Assembly (NCBI GenBank): GCA_016788585.1
Contig: JAEURP010000016.1
Coordinates: forward strand, 1-41,143
Source: Chthonomonas sp.
Lineage (GTDB): Bacteria > Armatimonadota > Fimbriimonadia > Fimbriimonadales > Fimbriimonadaceae
DNA length: 41,143 nt
Direction of reading: 5' to 3'
Both the position numbers and the translations under genes were made by a program. How positions within the stretch are numbered: the stretch's first letter is position 1; each line of letters begins with the position of its first letter. The notes below the pieces were generated by a model that did no database searches, was not told the DNA's origin, and saw nothing but the letters and a program-made list of their open reading frames with translations. Positions 1-8,181 of this stretch are shown here, piece by piece.

Positions 1-196
1 AGCGATTGGTACGGCCACGATGCAGAACGGCGACGTGAACAACACGGGTGAAGTAGATGCGGCCGACATCGACCAGGTTATTGCTGACTTCGGTTCGACG
101 AGCGACATCAGCTCTGACACTGACGTTAACGGTGAAGTCGACGCAGCAGACATCGATATCGTGATCGCCAACTTTGGCGGCGTAGACGACATCTAA
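1..196 (+). CDS. C-terminal fragment of a dockerin-tailed secreted protein
   Basis: The reading frame is open from the left edge (first full codon at base 2) to TAA at 194-196, so only the last 64 residues are visible. They form two EF-hand-like dockerin type I repeats: a DVNNTGEVDAADID loop, a DFG spacer, then a DVNGEVDAADID loop, ending GGVDDI. Such loops bind calcium. In this group the tail is seen on many secreted proteins, and no cellulosome should be inferred. From the ATG-like codon at 20 to the end, the DNA is almost identical to the tail of the next gene, silent positions included. This indicates a tandem paralogue or recent gene conversion. The upstream domains, and hence the function, are outside the window. 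Confidence 0.8.
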   Translation, partial: AIGTATMQNGDVNNTGEVDAADIDQVIADFGSTSDISSDTDVNGEVDAADIDIVIANFGGVDDI

Positions 197-215
197 GTCG
201 CGCTCAGCGAACAAC

Positions 216-248
216 AAGCCCCCGGCATTTTGGCCGGGGGCTTTTGCT
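216..248 (+). terminator. Rho-independent terminator
   Basis: A perfect 10-bp stem (217-226 with 233-242, AGCCCCCGGC/GCCGGGGGCT) is followed by a TTTT tract at 242-245. It lies 20 bases after the stop codon of the first dockerin-type gene. Confidence 0.9.
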
Positions 249-264
249 TTCTGAAAAACCAGAC

Positions 265-293
265 TTGTCGCAGGGTACTTACTGTGTTACAAT
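265..293 (+). promoter_or_regulatory. Sigma-70-like promoter of the dockerin-type gene
   Basis: TTGTCG (265-270) and TACAAT (288-293) are separated by exactly 17 bases. Transcription would begin near 300. This excludes the TTG at 244 as the start of the next gene and supports ATG 337. Confidence 0.7.
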
Positions 294-336
294 GTGCGCG
301 ACTTGGCATTGTTACGCCAGTCTGTTGAGTGCTTTC

Positions 337-2673
337 ATGAAGAATCGAACATTTACTTTGGCGATGAGTGTCGCCTCCTTGGGCTTTGCCGCAATGGGCA
401 GTGCCCAGCAGATCACTGTTGCCGGACCGGTCACCTTTGGCGGGCCGATTGGCAGTGTTCTTAACACCTATCTAACAGGCGAAAGCCCCGTGACCACCGC
501 CTTCATCATGGGTAGTGGCGTTACCGTTCAATCTGCCGAGATTACGGAGGTTCACACGAATACCTATGCCACCGAAGCTACGGTGCGAATGGAGAACAGC
601 GCTTTCCCAACCATTTTCTATGCAACCGATTTCACCTCTACTGGAGCGTTTGTGGGAACGTTTAGTGCAGTTGCGGGAACAGTAAGACCCTGGACGACAA
701 ACGGTAACAATGGAGCGACAATTCCGGTGGCATCTACGTGGAACCTCGAGTTCTACGAGACATTCGATGACGGTGGTGTTGGCGCCGACGCAACTGGTAC
801 CAACATCGATTTCACGATCAATCAGCCCCCTGCGCCACCAACGCATACCGATTTGGGCACAGTGACCGACGCGAACCCCTTGATGGTTACGATCAATAGT
901 CTCGATCCCAACGGTGTGTACTGGTACAAGTTCAATTTGGCAACGGCAGTGAATTCTGCAAGCGACCAATGGCTGTCGATCTGGACAAGCGGAACGGGTC
1001 TCGATTCAGAGATCGGCTTGTATCGCCCAGATGGAACCGTTGTGAATACCGATGATGATTCGGGCGCAGTCGATTTCTCTGCGTTTGTTTATGGTCTCAT
1101 GCCAGGCGACCCGAACTCGGGTTATGATCAGGCAACTGCAGATGCTACGACGCTGGCAGCAGGAGACTATTATCTGGCTGTCGGCCTGTTCGATACGGTC
1201 TTCGCTGCTGACTTTTCGGCCACCTCAACAGGCACTGGTGGTGGACCAGTTACGCTAAACATCACGAGGGGAACGGTGCAGTATCCGCTCGATGTTACGC
1301 TTGCTGGGCCTTACGCGGCGGGTGGCCCTCCTGGTAGCGCCGATAACTCGGTATTCACCATCGCCTCTGTTGGAACAGCTTTCATCTATCCCAAGACGAT
1401 GATTTTATCGGCTCAGGGAACGGAAGTAATTGGAGCGACGAATCTGAATGAGGTTAGGCTCCGAGTTCGGTCATCGGCTTTCCCGGGCATCTCCACCGAT
1501 TACTTCATGACCTCCTCGACCGCGACGACAGTGAACATTGCATCGGTCCTAGTGACATCGCCTGATGAAACTTCTGCTGGGTGGAATGAAGCTGGAAGCA
1601 ATTCGCTGAAGGGTCTTACCATTCCAGCTGGCTCTACCTTGACCGGCGAATTGTTCGACTACTTTGACAACGGTGCGGGCTCCGACTCGGACTGGTCGAA
1701 TTTGACGATCAAGCTTCCTGAGGGTGCCGCGATCCCGACAGCCTCTGCACCGACCGCAGTGGACCTTGGGGTCGTCACCGATGCAACCCTTACAACGCCA
1801 ATTACGGCTTTGACGGGTCCGAATACAGCAGCACAGGTGTTCTGGTACAAGATCACGTTGCCAGGGGATGTCAGTCTTTCGGGTGGCAAGTTCCTGAATG
1901 TTTGGACGTCTCTTCCGCCGATCACAACAGGAGCGCTGACCGACTCCGTCATTTCAATCTATGACGCTAACGGAAAGTACATTTCCAACAACGACCAAGG
2001 TGCAAACCTTGCCCAGGCTGCCTTCAGCTTTGGCGCATCTGGATACACCGCTCCTTGGACGCCTGCTTCGGCTGACCCAGACTTCAATGGTCACTCTGGT
2101 GAGGGTCTGAAGGCTGGCGATTACTACATCGCAGTCTCTGGATGGAGTTCGGGTGTTACGGGTCGCGGAGATGGGTTTGTAAACGCCGGTGGAGGCAGCG
2201 CGACGGCACAGGGTACTCAGCTCAACATCGTGTCGAACCTCACTGCCGGTGTTACTGGAACTCTGAATCTGGGCGATACGATTGGTAGCTTTGCCTATCC
2301 TCGAAACATCTCTTACGAAGTGAAGCAAGGTGTCACGACATTGGCCAGCGGTACGTTGACGGTTAATGCTGCGAGTTCTTCGCTCAGCATTCCAGTCTCC
2401 GGTTCTGGCGCGGCTCAGTTGATTCTCGATGGTTCTTCTTTCTTGAAGCGAATCGTGAACTTCAACCTGTCTAGCCCTGCTGTTGGCACCGTGCTCATGC
2501 AGAACGGCGACGTGAACAACACGGGCGAAGTAGATGCGGCCGACATCGACCAGGTTATTGCTGACTTCGGTTCGACGAGCGACATCGCATCCGACACTGA
2601 CGTCAACGGTGAAGTCGACGCAGCAGACATCGATATCGTGATCGCCAACTTTGGCGGCGTAGACGACATCTAA
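337..2673 (+). CDS. Secreted two-repeat protein with dockerin-like C-terminus
   Basis: A 778-residue exported protein. A signal peptide (MKNR, hydrophobic stretch, GSAQQ) covers about the first 25 residues. Two homologous segments follow, each opening with a VAGP/LAGP motif in a Gly-Pro-rich context (ITVAGPVTFGGP and VTLAGPYAAGGP). Each segment then has a second unit of the form DLGxVTDA ... V(F/Y)WYK ... WTS ... D ... N-D, which looks like a beta-sandwich of the kind found in pre-peptidase C-terminal domains. The last 60 residues are the paired dockerin-like EF-hand loops shared with the preceding gene. ATG 337 is chosen because it follows the 265-293 promoter and gives a clean signal peptide; the frame is open further upstream. 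No catalytic motif was seen. A surface or extracellular structural role is inference. Confidence 0.85.
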   Translation: MKNRTFTLAMSVASLGFAAMGSAQQITVAGPVTFGGPIGSVLNTYLTGESPVTTAFIMGSGVTVQSAEITEVHTNTYATEATVRMENSAFPTIFYATDFTSTGAFVGTFSAVAGTVRPWTTNGNNGATIPVASTWNLEFYETFDDGGVGADATGTNIDFTINQPPAPPTHTDLGTVTDANPLMVTINSLDPNGVYWYKFNLATAVNSASDQWLSIWTSGTGLDSEIGLYRPDGTVVNTDDDSGAVDFSAFVYGLMPGDPNSGYDQATADATTLAAGDYYLAVGLFDTVFAADFSATSTGTGGGPVTLNITRGTVQYPLDVTLAGPYAAGGPPGSADNSVFTIASVGTAFIYPKTMILSAQGTEVIGATNLNEVRLRVRSSAFPGISTDYFMTSSTATTVNIASVLVTSPDETSAGWNEAGSNSLKGLTIPAGSTLTGELFDYFDNGAGSDSDWSNLTIKLPEGAAIPTASAPTAVDLGVVTDATLTTPITALTGPNTAAQVFWYKITLPGDVSLSGGKFLNVWTSLPPITTGALTDSVISIYDANGKYISNNDQGANLAQAAFSFGASGYTAPWTPASADPDFNGHSGEGLKAGDYYIAVSGWSSGVTGRGDGFVNAGGGSATAQGTQLNIVSNLTAGVTGTLNLGDTIGSFAYPRNISYEVKQGVTTLASGTLTVNAASSSLSIPVSGSGAAQLILDGSSFLKRIVNFNLSSPAVGTVLMQNGDVNNTGEVDAADIDQVIADFGSTSDIASDTDVNGEVDAADIDIVIANFGGVDDI

Positions 2674-2691
2674 GTCGGCTTAGTCAAACTA

Positions 2692-2726
2692 TGGGGGCTG
2701 GCTCGAAAGAGCCAGCCCCCCTTTTC
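2692..2726 (+). terminator. Rho-independent terminator
   Basis: A 12-bp stem (2693-2704 with 2709-2720, GGGGGCTGGCTC/GAGCCAGCCCCC) carries a GAAA tetraloop and is followed by CTTTT. It ends the dockerin-type gene. Confidence 0.9.
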
Positions 2727-2740
2727 TCGCCAAAAGCGTC

Positions 2741-2746
2741 TAAGCT
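2741..2746 (+). promoter_or_regulatory. -10 box, probably leaderless start
   Basis: TAAGCT ends 6 bases before ATG 2753, so transcription would begin at or next to the start codon. No ribosome binding site is visible. A -35 element is not obvious. Confidence 0.45.
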
Positions 2747-2752
2747 ATTAGT

Positions 2753-3259
2753 ATGCTCACCGCAACATTGCTCACCTCGTTGATCCTCGCGCCCGAAACG
2801 CGCATGACCCCGTTCGCTACTTACTCCGGAGCGAACTCGAAGATCAAAAAGCACGAGGTCATGCTTCTGAAGAGTCAAGACTCTTGGGACCAAGCCTGGA
2901 GGCGTCACAAGGGCTGGACCGACACTTCGAAGCGGGCTCCTGCCATCGACTTTAAGAAGTGGTGGGTGGTCGGCGTTACTATGGGTTCGGCCCATCTTTG
3001 CCGTGGCTACGTGACCTCTCCAGCACCGTACGGAATCTTTGATAGCGAAGATAAGATGACGTTGCGGATCAAGCCAAATTGGCGCTACACCACGGAACGA
3101 GAAGAAGAGACCACACCATTCCTGTTCATCGCCATCAAACGTAACCCCGGCAAGCCCATCGTGATCATGCATGACGACGCACGTAAGAACGGCGAAGCTC
3201 CCAACTGGCGCAAAATGACCACCCTAAACCAAAGGGACGCCTCTATTCCATCTCGATAG
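2753..3259 (+). CDS. Secreted protein with PrcB-C-like domain
   Basis: 168 residues. The N-terminus (MLTATLLTSLILAP) resembles a short signal peptide. The rest matches the general pattern of the PrcB C-terminal domain: SWDQAWRRHKG near residue 43, then a DFKKWWVVGVTMG strand, a YVTSP turn, and a late strand PFLFIAIKR with a proline-rich loop. In the family this domain is found on periplasmic proteins associated with proteases, and no enzymatic residue is known for it. The gene starts behind its own -10 box and converges on guaA, overlapping its 3' end by 17 bases. The assignment rests on motif pattern only; an uncharacterised secreted protein is the fallback. Confidence 0.7.
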   Translation: MLTATLLTSLILAPETRMTPFATYSGANSKIKKHEVMLLKSQDSWDQAWRRHKGWTDTSKRAPAIDFKKWWVVGVTMGSAHLCRGYVTSPAPYGIFDSEDKMTLRIKPNWRYTTEREEETTPFLFIAIKRNPGKPIVIMHDDARKNGEAPNWRKMTTLNQRDASIPSR

Positions 3260-4763
3260 TCGCCGGCGGCTTGCTCGTGTAGTCATAGAAAACGCGGTTC
3301 ACGCCTTTCACTTCATTGACAATCCGATTGGCGACGGCCTCAAGGAACTCAAAGGGGAAGGCGACCGCCGTTGCGGTCATGGCGTCTTCACTGGCGACCG
3401 CTCGTAATACGATCGGTGATTGGTGCGTGCGCTCGTCGCCCATCACTCCGACTGTTTTCACATCGAGGAGCGCGGCGTAACTCTGCCAGATTCCTTGCCG
3501 CAGGCCATGTGATGCGATCATTTCGCGGAAAATCGCGTCGGCCTCCTGAACCATGTGTACTCGTTCGGGTGTGACCTCACCCAACACGCGAACCCCAAGA
3601 CCAGGGCCAGGGAAGGGCTCTCGATCGACCATCTCGTCCGGCAACCCTAATGCGCGACCAACCTCCCGAACTTCATCCTTGAAAAGCCAGCGCAAGGGCT
3701 CAATCACCTTCATGCGCATCCAGTCGGGCAAGCCGCCAACATTGTGGTGGCTTTTGATCTTCGCGCTCGTCGGCGAGCCACTCTCGATCACGTCGGGATA
3801 AAGCGTGCCTTGAGCCAGGAACTCGCAATCCTTGAGTTCATCGGCATGCGCTTCAAAGCAACGCACAAACTCCGCTCCAATAATCTTCCGCTTGTCCTCC
3901 GGATCTAAAACGCCCTTGAGGGCCCCGAAGAACTGATCCCTGGCGTCAATAGCCACGAGATTCGGATGAAAATGATCGGTGAACTGCTCGATGACGTGCT
4001 TCGCCTCGTCTTTGCGCAAAAGACCGTGGTCAACAAACACACAGGTGACTTGATCGCCGAGAGCCTTGGTAAGCAGCGCGGCGACAACCGAACTGTCTAC
4101 TCCGCCGCTCACGGCGCAGAGGACGCGACCTGTGCCCACTTCTTCCTGGATCCGAGCAAGCGACTCTTCGATAAAACTGGCGCTGGTCCAGTCGCCGGCA
4201 AAGCCAGCGTGATCGAACAAGAACCGCTTCAGCAGTTCCTTCCCGCGAGGCGTGTGCGTGACTTCCGGATGAAACTGAACACCAAAGCGCTTGCCGGACT
4301 GGATCCCTGCGATGGGGCAGCTCTCAGTTTTTGCAATCACCTCAAAGCCGGGCGGTGCCTCAAGAACCTGGTCGCCATGACTCATCCAGACCTGCTCGCT
4401 GGCAAACCCATCCAAGATGGATCCTTCCGAGACGTGGTCAATATTGCGCCGACCGTACTCACGGTCCAGCGCTTTCTCGACTTTGCCGCCAAGTTGCAAC
4501 GCCATCAATTGAAGGCCATAGCATATGCCTAAAACCGGCTTGTCCTCTAGGACCGAGAAATCCATCGTCGGCGCGCCGTCATCCAAAACCGACGCAGGAC
4601 CACCCGACAAGATCACGGCATGCGGGTCAAGTTCGCGAATGCGATCGGCCGCCGTCATCCATGGAACCATTTCACTGTAGACACCAAGTTCGCGTACGCG
4701 GCGGACGATGAGTTGCGTGTACTGTCCGCCAAAATCGACGACGAGGCAAGTCTGGTGTTTCAA
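3243..4763 (-). CDS. guaA: GMP synthase (glutamine-hydrolysing)
   Basis: 506 residues, full length for GuaA. It converts XMP to GMP using ATP and glutamine in purine synthesis. The N-terminal class I glutamine amidotransferase has its nucleophile C81 (LGICYG) and the H165/E167 pair (FHPEV). The ATP pyrophosphatase domain carries the P-loop SGGVDSS at 219-225. The C-terminal dimerisation domain ends with the typical DYTSKPPATIEME. The start is TTG at 4763. A CAAAAT hexamer lies 6 bases upstream, so the mRNA may be leaderless. The gene is divergent from accB across a 39-base spacer. All key residues are present. Confidence 0.97.
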   Translation of the reverse strand: MKHQTCLVVDFGGQYTQLIVRRVRELGVYSEMVPWMTAADRIRELDPHAVILSGGPASVLDDGAPTMDFSVLEDKPVLGICYGLQLMALQLGGKVEKALDREYGRRNIDHVSEGSILDGFASEQVWMSHGDQVLEAPPGFEVIAKTESCPIAGIQSGKRFGVQFHPEVTHTPRGKELLKRFLFDHAGFAGDWTSASFIEESLARIQEEVGTGRVLCAVSGGVDSSVVAALLTKALGDQVTCVFVDHGLLRKDEAKHVIEQFTDHFHPNLVAIDARDQFFGALKGVLDPEDKRKIIGAEFVRCFEAHADELKDCEFLAQGTLYPDVIESGSPTSAKIKSHHNVGGLPDWMRMKVIEPLRWLFKDEVREVGRALGLPDEMVDREPFPGPGLGVRVLGEVTPERVHMVQEADAIFREMIASHGLRQGIWQSYAALLDVKTVGVMGDERTHQSPIVLRAVASEDAMTATAVAFPFEFLEAVANRIVNEVKGVNRVFYDYTSKPPATIEME

Positions 4764-4772
4764 GACGCTATT

Positions 4773-4778
4773 TTGACA
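4773..4778 (+). promoter_or_regulatory. Candidate -35 element upstream of accB
   Basis: A consensus TTGACA lies in the 39-base spacer between the divergent guaA and accB. The best downstream -10 candidates (TACTTA or CTTACA near 4794-4801) are poor, so the call rests on the -35 only. Confidence 0.3.
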
Positions 4779-4802
4779 TGTCGTGTATCATCGTACTTAC
4801 AG

Positions 4803-5231
4803 ATGAAATCGCGAATCGACGAGTTGGCGGAGTTGATGAAAGAGTACGGATTATCTCAAGCTCGTCTCAAAGGCGAGGATTGGGAAATTTCCTTTTCGAA
4901 GGAGCCTCCTAGCCGCGGTGTGGCGGCCTCACCAGCGGCTGAGCCACCTAGGTCGAACCCCTCTCCTGTGACGCCAAAAGAGTCTGGCGCACCCGCCGGC
5001 ACGCCGATTTCTTCGCCAATGATGGGAATCTACTACGGCTCGCCCAGCCCTGGCTCACCGCCATTTGTAAAGGAAGGCGACTCGGTTACTGCCGGTCAGG
5101 TTGTTGGGCTAATCGAAGCCATGAAGGTCTTCAATGAGATCGTCGCGACAGCCAGCGGAACCGTAAGCCAAGTTGTCGCGGAGAGCGGATCACTGGTCCA
5201 ACCCGGCGATGTCCTGATTTATGTCGCGTAG
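4803..5231 (+). CDS. accB: Biotin carboxyl carrier protein of acetyl-CoA carboxylase
   Basis: 142 residues from ATG 4803. The longer open frame to 4620 overlaps guaA and has no BCCP character. The N-terminal helix (MKSRIDELAELMKEYGLSQA) is typical of AccB and is followed by a Pro/Ala-rich linker (about 35-68). The biotinyl domain has the EAMKVFNEI motif with K108 as the biotin site. AccB carries the carboxyl group between biotin carboxylase and carboxyltransferase for fatty acid synthesis. No accC follows; instead hom overlaps its last 11 bases. That pairing suggests translational coupling but not a shared pathway. Confidence 0.93.
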   Translation: MKSRIDELAELMKEYGLSQARLKGEDWEISFSKEPPSRGVAASPAAEPPRSNPSPVTPKESGAPAGTPISSPMMGIYYGSPSPGSPPFVKEGDSVTAGQVVGLIEAMKVFNEIVATASGTVSQVVAESGSLVQPGDVLIYVA

Positions 5232-6126
5232 TCGAGTTGGCTTGATCGGCTTTGGCACGGTCGGGGCGGCCGTCTACGAGCAGATTCAGACTAACCTCTG
5301 GGAGCGTTTTGAGGTTGCTCGTGTGGCCGTGCGGGATCGTGGCAAAGCCCGCCCCGCCGAAATCGAGGACCTGCTTTGCGACGCCCAATATCTGGTGCAA
5401 GCCGATGACGTCGACATTGTCGTCGAGGTGATCGGAGGAATCCATCCGGCAATCGACCTGATCAAGCTGGCCCTCACCCAAGGCAAACGCGTGGTCACCG
5501 CTAACAAGGAGCTGATTGCCAGGCATTACGACGAGCTGATCGCATTCGGTGGAGACCTCCGATTTGAGGCCGCCGTTGCGGGAGGAATTCCCGTCATTCA
5601 GGTACTAAGGACGCTAGCGCAAACGAACCGGATTACTTCCATTCACGGCATCCTGAATGGCACAACGAATTTTATCCTGACCGAGATGGAGACGCGGCAG
5701 AGCGAACTCGAGCCGATCTTGAAGGAAGCCCAAGCTATGGGATACGCCGAGGCTGACCCGACGGCGGATGTCGATGGGTTTGATGCCATGTACAAGATCG
5801 CTATCTTGGGAGCCATAGCGAGCGGTGAGCAGCTCGATCTTGAAACGATCCCTCGATCAGGAATTCGCGAAATCTCGCTAACGAAGATGCGCGAAGCCGC
5901 GGAGCATGAGCGACGGATCAAGTTGGTGGCTTCCTGGACCCGAGAATCCGGCGCTCGCGTAACCTGCCAAGCGTTGCCGCTTGATCACCCGTTAAGCCAA
6001 GTCGATGGGGTGATGAACGCGGTTACCATCGAAGGTGACTTCATGCCGACGCTGACTCTCATCGGTCCTGGAGCCGGTGGACGTCCGACCTCGAGTGCTA
6101 TTTGTGGCGACCTTGTCGCCGAGTAA
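5221..6126 (+). CDS. hom: Homoserine dehydrogenase, short form
   Basis: 301 residues. It reduces aspartate semialdehyde to homoserine in the threonine/methionine branch. The NAD(P)-binding GFGTVG is at residues 10-15. The family motifs TANKEL, AVAGGIPVI, NGTTNFIL, GYAEADPTADVDGFDA and the C-terminal GPGAGGRPTSSAICGDL are all present, so the catalytic core is complete. It ends right after the core and lacks the C-terminal ACT domain of the common 430-residue form, which implies no threonine feedback through that domain. It starts inside accB (11-base overlap). Confidence 0.95.
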   Translation: MSRSRVGLIGFGTVGAAVYEQIQTNLWERFEVARVAVRDRGKARPAEIEDLLCDAQYLVQADDVDIVVEVIGGIHPAIDLIKLALTQGKRVVTANKELIARHYDELIAFGGDLRFEAAVAGGIPVIQVLRTLAQTNRITSIHGILNGTTNFILTEMETRQSELEPILKEAQAMGYAEADPTADVDGFDAMYKIAILGAIASGEQLDLETIPRSGIREISLTKMREAAEHERRIKLVASWTRESGARVTCQALPLDHPLSQVDGVMNAVTIEGDFMPTLTLIGPGAGGRPTSSAICGDLVAE

Positions 6127-6134
6127 ATGAAAGA

Positions 6135-6158
6135 GGGCAGGAGCAATCGCCCCTGCCC
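6135..6158 (-). terminator. Hairpin between convergent genes
   Basis: GGGCAGG (6135-6141) pairs with CCTGCCC (6152-6158). Read on the minus strand it is followed by TCTTTCATTT, so it best serves the thioredoxin-like gene. Read forward after hom there is no T tract. Confidence 0.5.
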
Positions 6159-6177
6159 ATCTGAACTTCTAATCGAA

Positions 6178-6735
6178 CTAGTCCGCGTTGACTTTGGCGA
6201 GATTCTGAGCTAGAACTTCGGTGCCAGCCTTGTCGGCCTTCACGTTGACGAGGTTGCTCACCACTTCCCAGTTCTTGTAAAAGAGAACCGTGTTCTTCAC
6301 CTCGCTCTTCGTATTGATCTTGTAGTTGGTGATCGCCTTGTGGTCAGGAGCGATCATCGCCATGCTGACGTTCTTAAGACCTTCGGTCTTAGCTACTTCC
6401 TTCAGCTTCTTGGCCATGTCGGCTTGCTGATCAGCAGGAGTGATGAAAACGATGAGCGACTTGAATTCGCTGGCCTTGTACTGATCTTGAGCCTTGTCGA
6501 GAGTCTTGGCAAGAGCGAGAACGTTCTCAAACTTGTCCCCGTTAACCCAGACCTGAGCCTGTGGACGATTCTGGAAAGTGCATGGGAAGCAGCCGGTGGT
6601 ATCAGCCAAAGCACCGACGACATGCTTCGGGTGGAATGGCGTGACGCGCTCGCCAGAAGCGAGGCCGGAACTCAACGAAGCGGCGAATGCGCTGGCAGTG
6701 ACGGCGAGGACAGCGGTGATCAGAGTCTTTTTCAT
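6178..6735 (-). CDS. Secreted thioredoxin-fold protein
   Basis: 185 residues from ATG 6735, preceded by AGGA about 9 bases upstream. The frame is open further upstream but loses the signal peptide. A signal peptide covers roughly residues 1-28 (MKKTLITAVLAVTASAFA). A CxxC pair, C49-F-P-C52, sits at the N-terminus of a thioredoxin-like fold: a VWVNG strand, a long helix ending in KAQDQYKASEF, the strand SLIVFITPAD, and later VLFYKN. A redox or thiol role outside the cytoplasm is inferred. The gene is divergent from the ccm cluster, and cytochrome c maturation does use periplasmic thioredoxin-like proteins, but the sequence does not prove that role. Confidence 0.75.
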   Translation of the reverse strand: MKKTLITAVLAVTASAFAASLSSGLASGERVTPFHPKHVVGALADTTGCFPCTFQNRPQAQVWVNGDKFENVLALAKTLDKAQDQYKASEFKSLIVFITPADQQADMAKKLKEVAKTEGLKNVSMAMIAPDHKAITNYKINTKSEVKNTVLFYKNWEVVSNLVNVKADKAGTEVLAQNLAKVNAD

Positions 6736-6835
6736 GGTCTTAATTCCTAGAACGCGCCGGCAATTGCCGACCACAACTAGTTATAGGTCGAATTGTGACG
6801 TAAAGTTCCCGGCAATCTCAAGAGTGTCGGTCGAA

Positions 6836-6841
6836 TAAACT
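6836..6841 (+). promoter_or_regulatory. -10 box of ccmA, leaderless start
   Basis: TAAACT ends 7 bases before GTG 6849. The same hexamer precedes ccmC and the gene at 27243 at similar distances. Confidence 0.55.
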
Positions 6842-6848
6842 AGAGATC

Positions 6849-7418
6849 GTGCTGATCGCCAAAGAACTTGGAAAGCGATTTGGCTCGCGATGGGTGTTTC
6901 GCGGGCTGCAATTCCAAGTTTCTTCGGGTCAAGTGCTCGGTGTTTTCGGTTCGAATGGGAGCGGCAAGAGCACTCTCTTGCGCGTCCTCGCTGGCCTCGC
7001 GACAGCGAACGAGGGTGAGGTCGCCTTAAGTGGGGAAGTGGACCTACGCCGAAGCGTGGGCTACGCCGCGCTCGACCTCGCGCTTTACCCCGATTTGACC
7101 GCGCAAGAACATCTCGATCTGGCGGCACGGCTTAGAGGCGGAGGAACTAAGGGGTGGTTGGAGCGGGTCGGCCTCCCCGCCGATCAGCCAACACGCGAGT
7201 TTTCCAGCGGGATGCGAGCAAGGCTTCGCTTAGCCATTTCGATGCAACACGAGCCGCTAATGCTGCTCCTCGATGAACCGGGCGCCAGCCTGGATGAAGC
7301 GGGGCGAAGCCTGGTGCAAGACCTTATCACTGAGCAGTGCGAACGAGGTGTCGTAGTCCTCGCGACCAATGAGCCAAACGAAAAGGAGTGGGCCAATCAT
7401 GCCATCACTCTGGGCTGA
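6849..7418 (+). CDS. ccmA: Haem-export type ABC ATP-binding protein
   Basis: 189 residues, a short ABC ATPase. Walker A GSNGSGKST lies at about 35-43, the ABC signature FSSGMRARLRLA at about 118-129, and Walker B LMLLLDEPGASLD at about 137-149. A transport ATPase alone would be ambiguous. The next genes encode a CcmB-like membrane protein, the haem-handling CcmC and a CcmD-like peptide, which fixes the role as CcmA. CcmA drives release of haem-loaded CcmE in cytochrome c maturation. Translation starts at GTG 6849, 7 bases after a TAAACT box. The last 20 bases overlap ccmB. Confidence 0.85.
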   Translation: MLIAKELGKRFGSRWVFRGLQFQVSSGQVLGVFGSNGSGKSTLLRVLAGLATANEGEVALSGEVDLRRSVGYAALDLALYPDLTAQEHLDLAARLRGGGTKGWLERVGLPADQPTREFSSGMRARLRLAISMQHEPLMLLLDEPGASLDEAGRSLVQDLITEQCERGVVVLATNEPNEKEWANHAITLG

Positions 7419-8079
7419 AACACTGGCAGTGTTCAGCAAAGAAATGCGCTCGGAATGGCGTTCCCGTCAAGGCTTTCTCGCAGGTGGGTTGTTTAGCGTT
7501 GTCGCGGTCGTCGCGATGGCGTTTGCGGGCATCAACGGTCGCCCCACGCCAACGCTACAGGCGGGCATGTTTACGGTCGTATTGTTGTTTGCCGCTTGTA
7601 TCACGTTGCCAAGGGTTTTTCTCGTCGAGGACGAGCAACGCACGATCGACCTACTCCGCCTCCTCGCCCGCCCCGAGGCGGCGTTCCTAGGGAAATTTGG
7701 TGCTTGCAAACTCCAGATTCTCGTAACCGCCGCGATCCTCGCCAGCTTTTACATTCTCCTTAGCGGGGCATCCGTTGCGAGCCCCATCATGCTCATCGCC
7801 GCTCTCGCCCTCGAATCCGTGACCCTCGCTGCAACTCTTTCTATCGTCGGAGTATTGGTTTCCGGAGCTCGCAATCGCTGGGTCCTCGCCGCCGCCGTCG
7901 GCCTCCCCCTCCTGCTCCCCCAAGCCACCCTCAGCATCGGCGCACTGCGTTTCGCCTTCGGCGAAGGCTCCCAAACCTCCGCCCTCCAAAATCTCGGCGG
8001 CCTCGGCCTGTTCGCCATCGCCATGATCAGCTTCGGCCCGGTCTTGGCGAATGCGATGTGGAGGCTGGAAAGGGGCTGA
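7399..8079 (+). CDS. ccmB: Haem exporter membrane subunit
   Basis: 226 residues from ATG 7399, which follows AAGGAG at 7382-7387. It is a membrane protein with about six hydrophobic segments, the first near residues 26-47. The EDEQRTIDLLRLLARPEAAFLGK stretch after the second segment matches CcmB (where it reads ...GTLELLLLSP..). CcmB is the permease partner of CcmA. The start overlaps ccmA by 20 bases. The stop codon (TGA 8077-8079) lies inside a GGCTGAT heptamer, the first unit of the dispersed repeat that fills the spacer to ccmC. Confidence 0.85.
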   Translation: MPSLWAETLAVFSKEMRSEWRSRQGFLAGGLFSVVAVVAMAFAGINGRPTPTLQAGMFTVVLLFAACITLPRVFLVEDEQRTIDLLRLLARPEAAFLGKFGACKLQILVTAAILASFYILLSGASVASPIMLIAALALESVTLAATLSIVGVLVSGARNRWVLAAAVGLPLLLPQATLSIGALRFAFGEGSQTSALQNLGGLGLFAIAMISFGPVLANAMWRLERG

Positions 8080-8160
8080 TGGCTGATGGTCTATGGTCTA
8101 TGGTCGACGTCCTAGCCCTTAGCCATTAGCCGTCAGCACTCAGCCCTCAGCCTTCGACCA
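8074..8160. repeat. Heptamer repeat element between ccmB and ccmC
   Basis: Head-to-tail heptamers GGCTGAT, GGCTGAT, GGTCTAT, GGTCTAT start at 8074 inside the end of ccmB. They are followed by a block of inverted variants (AGCCATTAGCCGTCAGC and similar). The element can fold back on itself. The ccmC promoter lies just beyond it. Confidence 0.75.
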
Positions 8161-8166
8161 ACCAAG

Positions 8167-8172
8167 TAAACT
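8167..8172 (+). promoter_or_regulatory. -10 box of ccmC
   Basis: TAAACT ends 9 bases before GTG 8182, with no Shine-Dalgarno sequence between. It matches the arrangement at ccmA. Confidence 0.5.
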
Positions 8173-8181
8173 CTCCCAGAC

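Noticed and set aside
244-336. Extended N-terminus of the dockerin-type protein from TTG 244
   Set aside because: A good promoter (265-293) lies inside this stretch and the first 31 residues are not signal-like; ATG 337 gives a proper signal peptide.
5131-5526. 131-codon minus-strand frame over accB and hom
   Set aside because: It lies opposite the biotin motif and the NAD-binding motif of two certain genes; no independent support.
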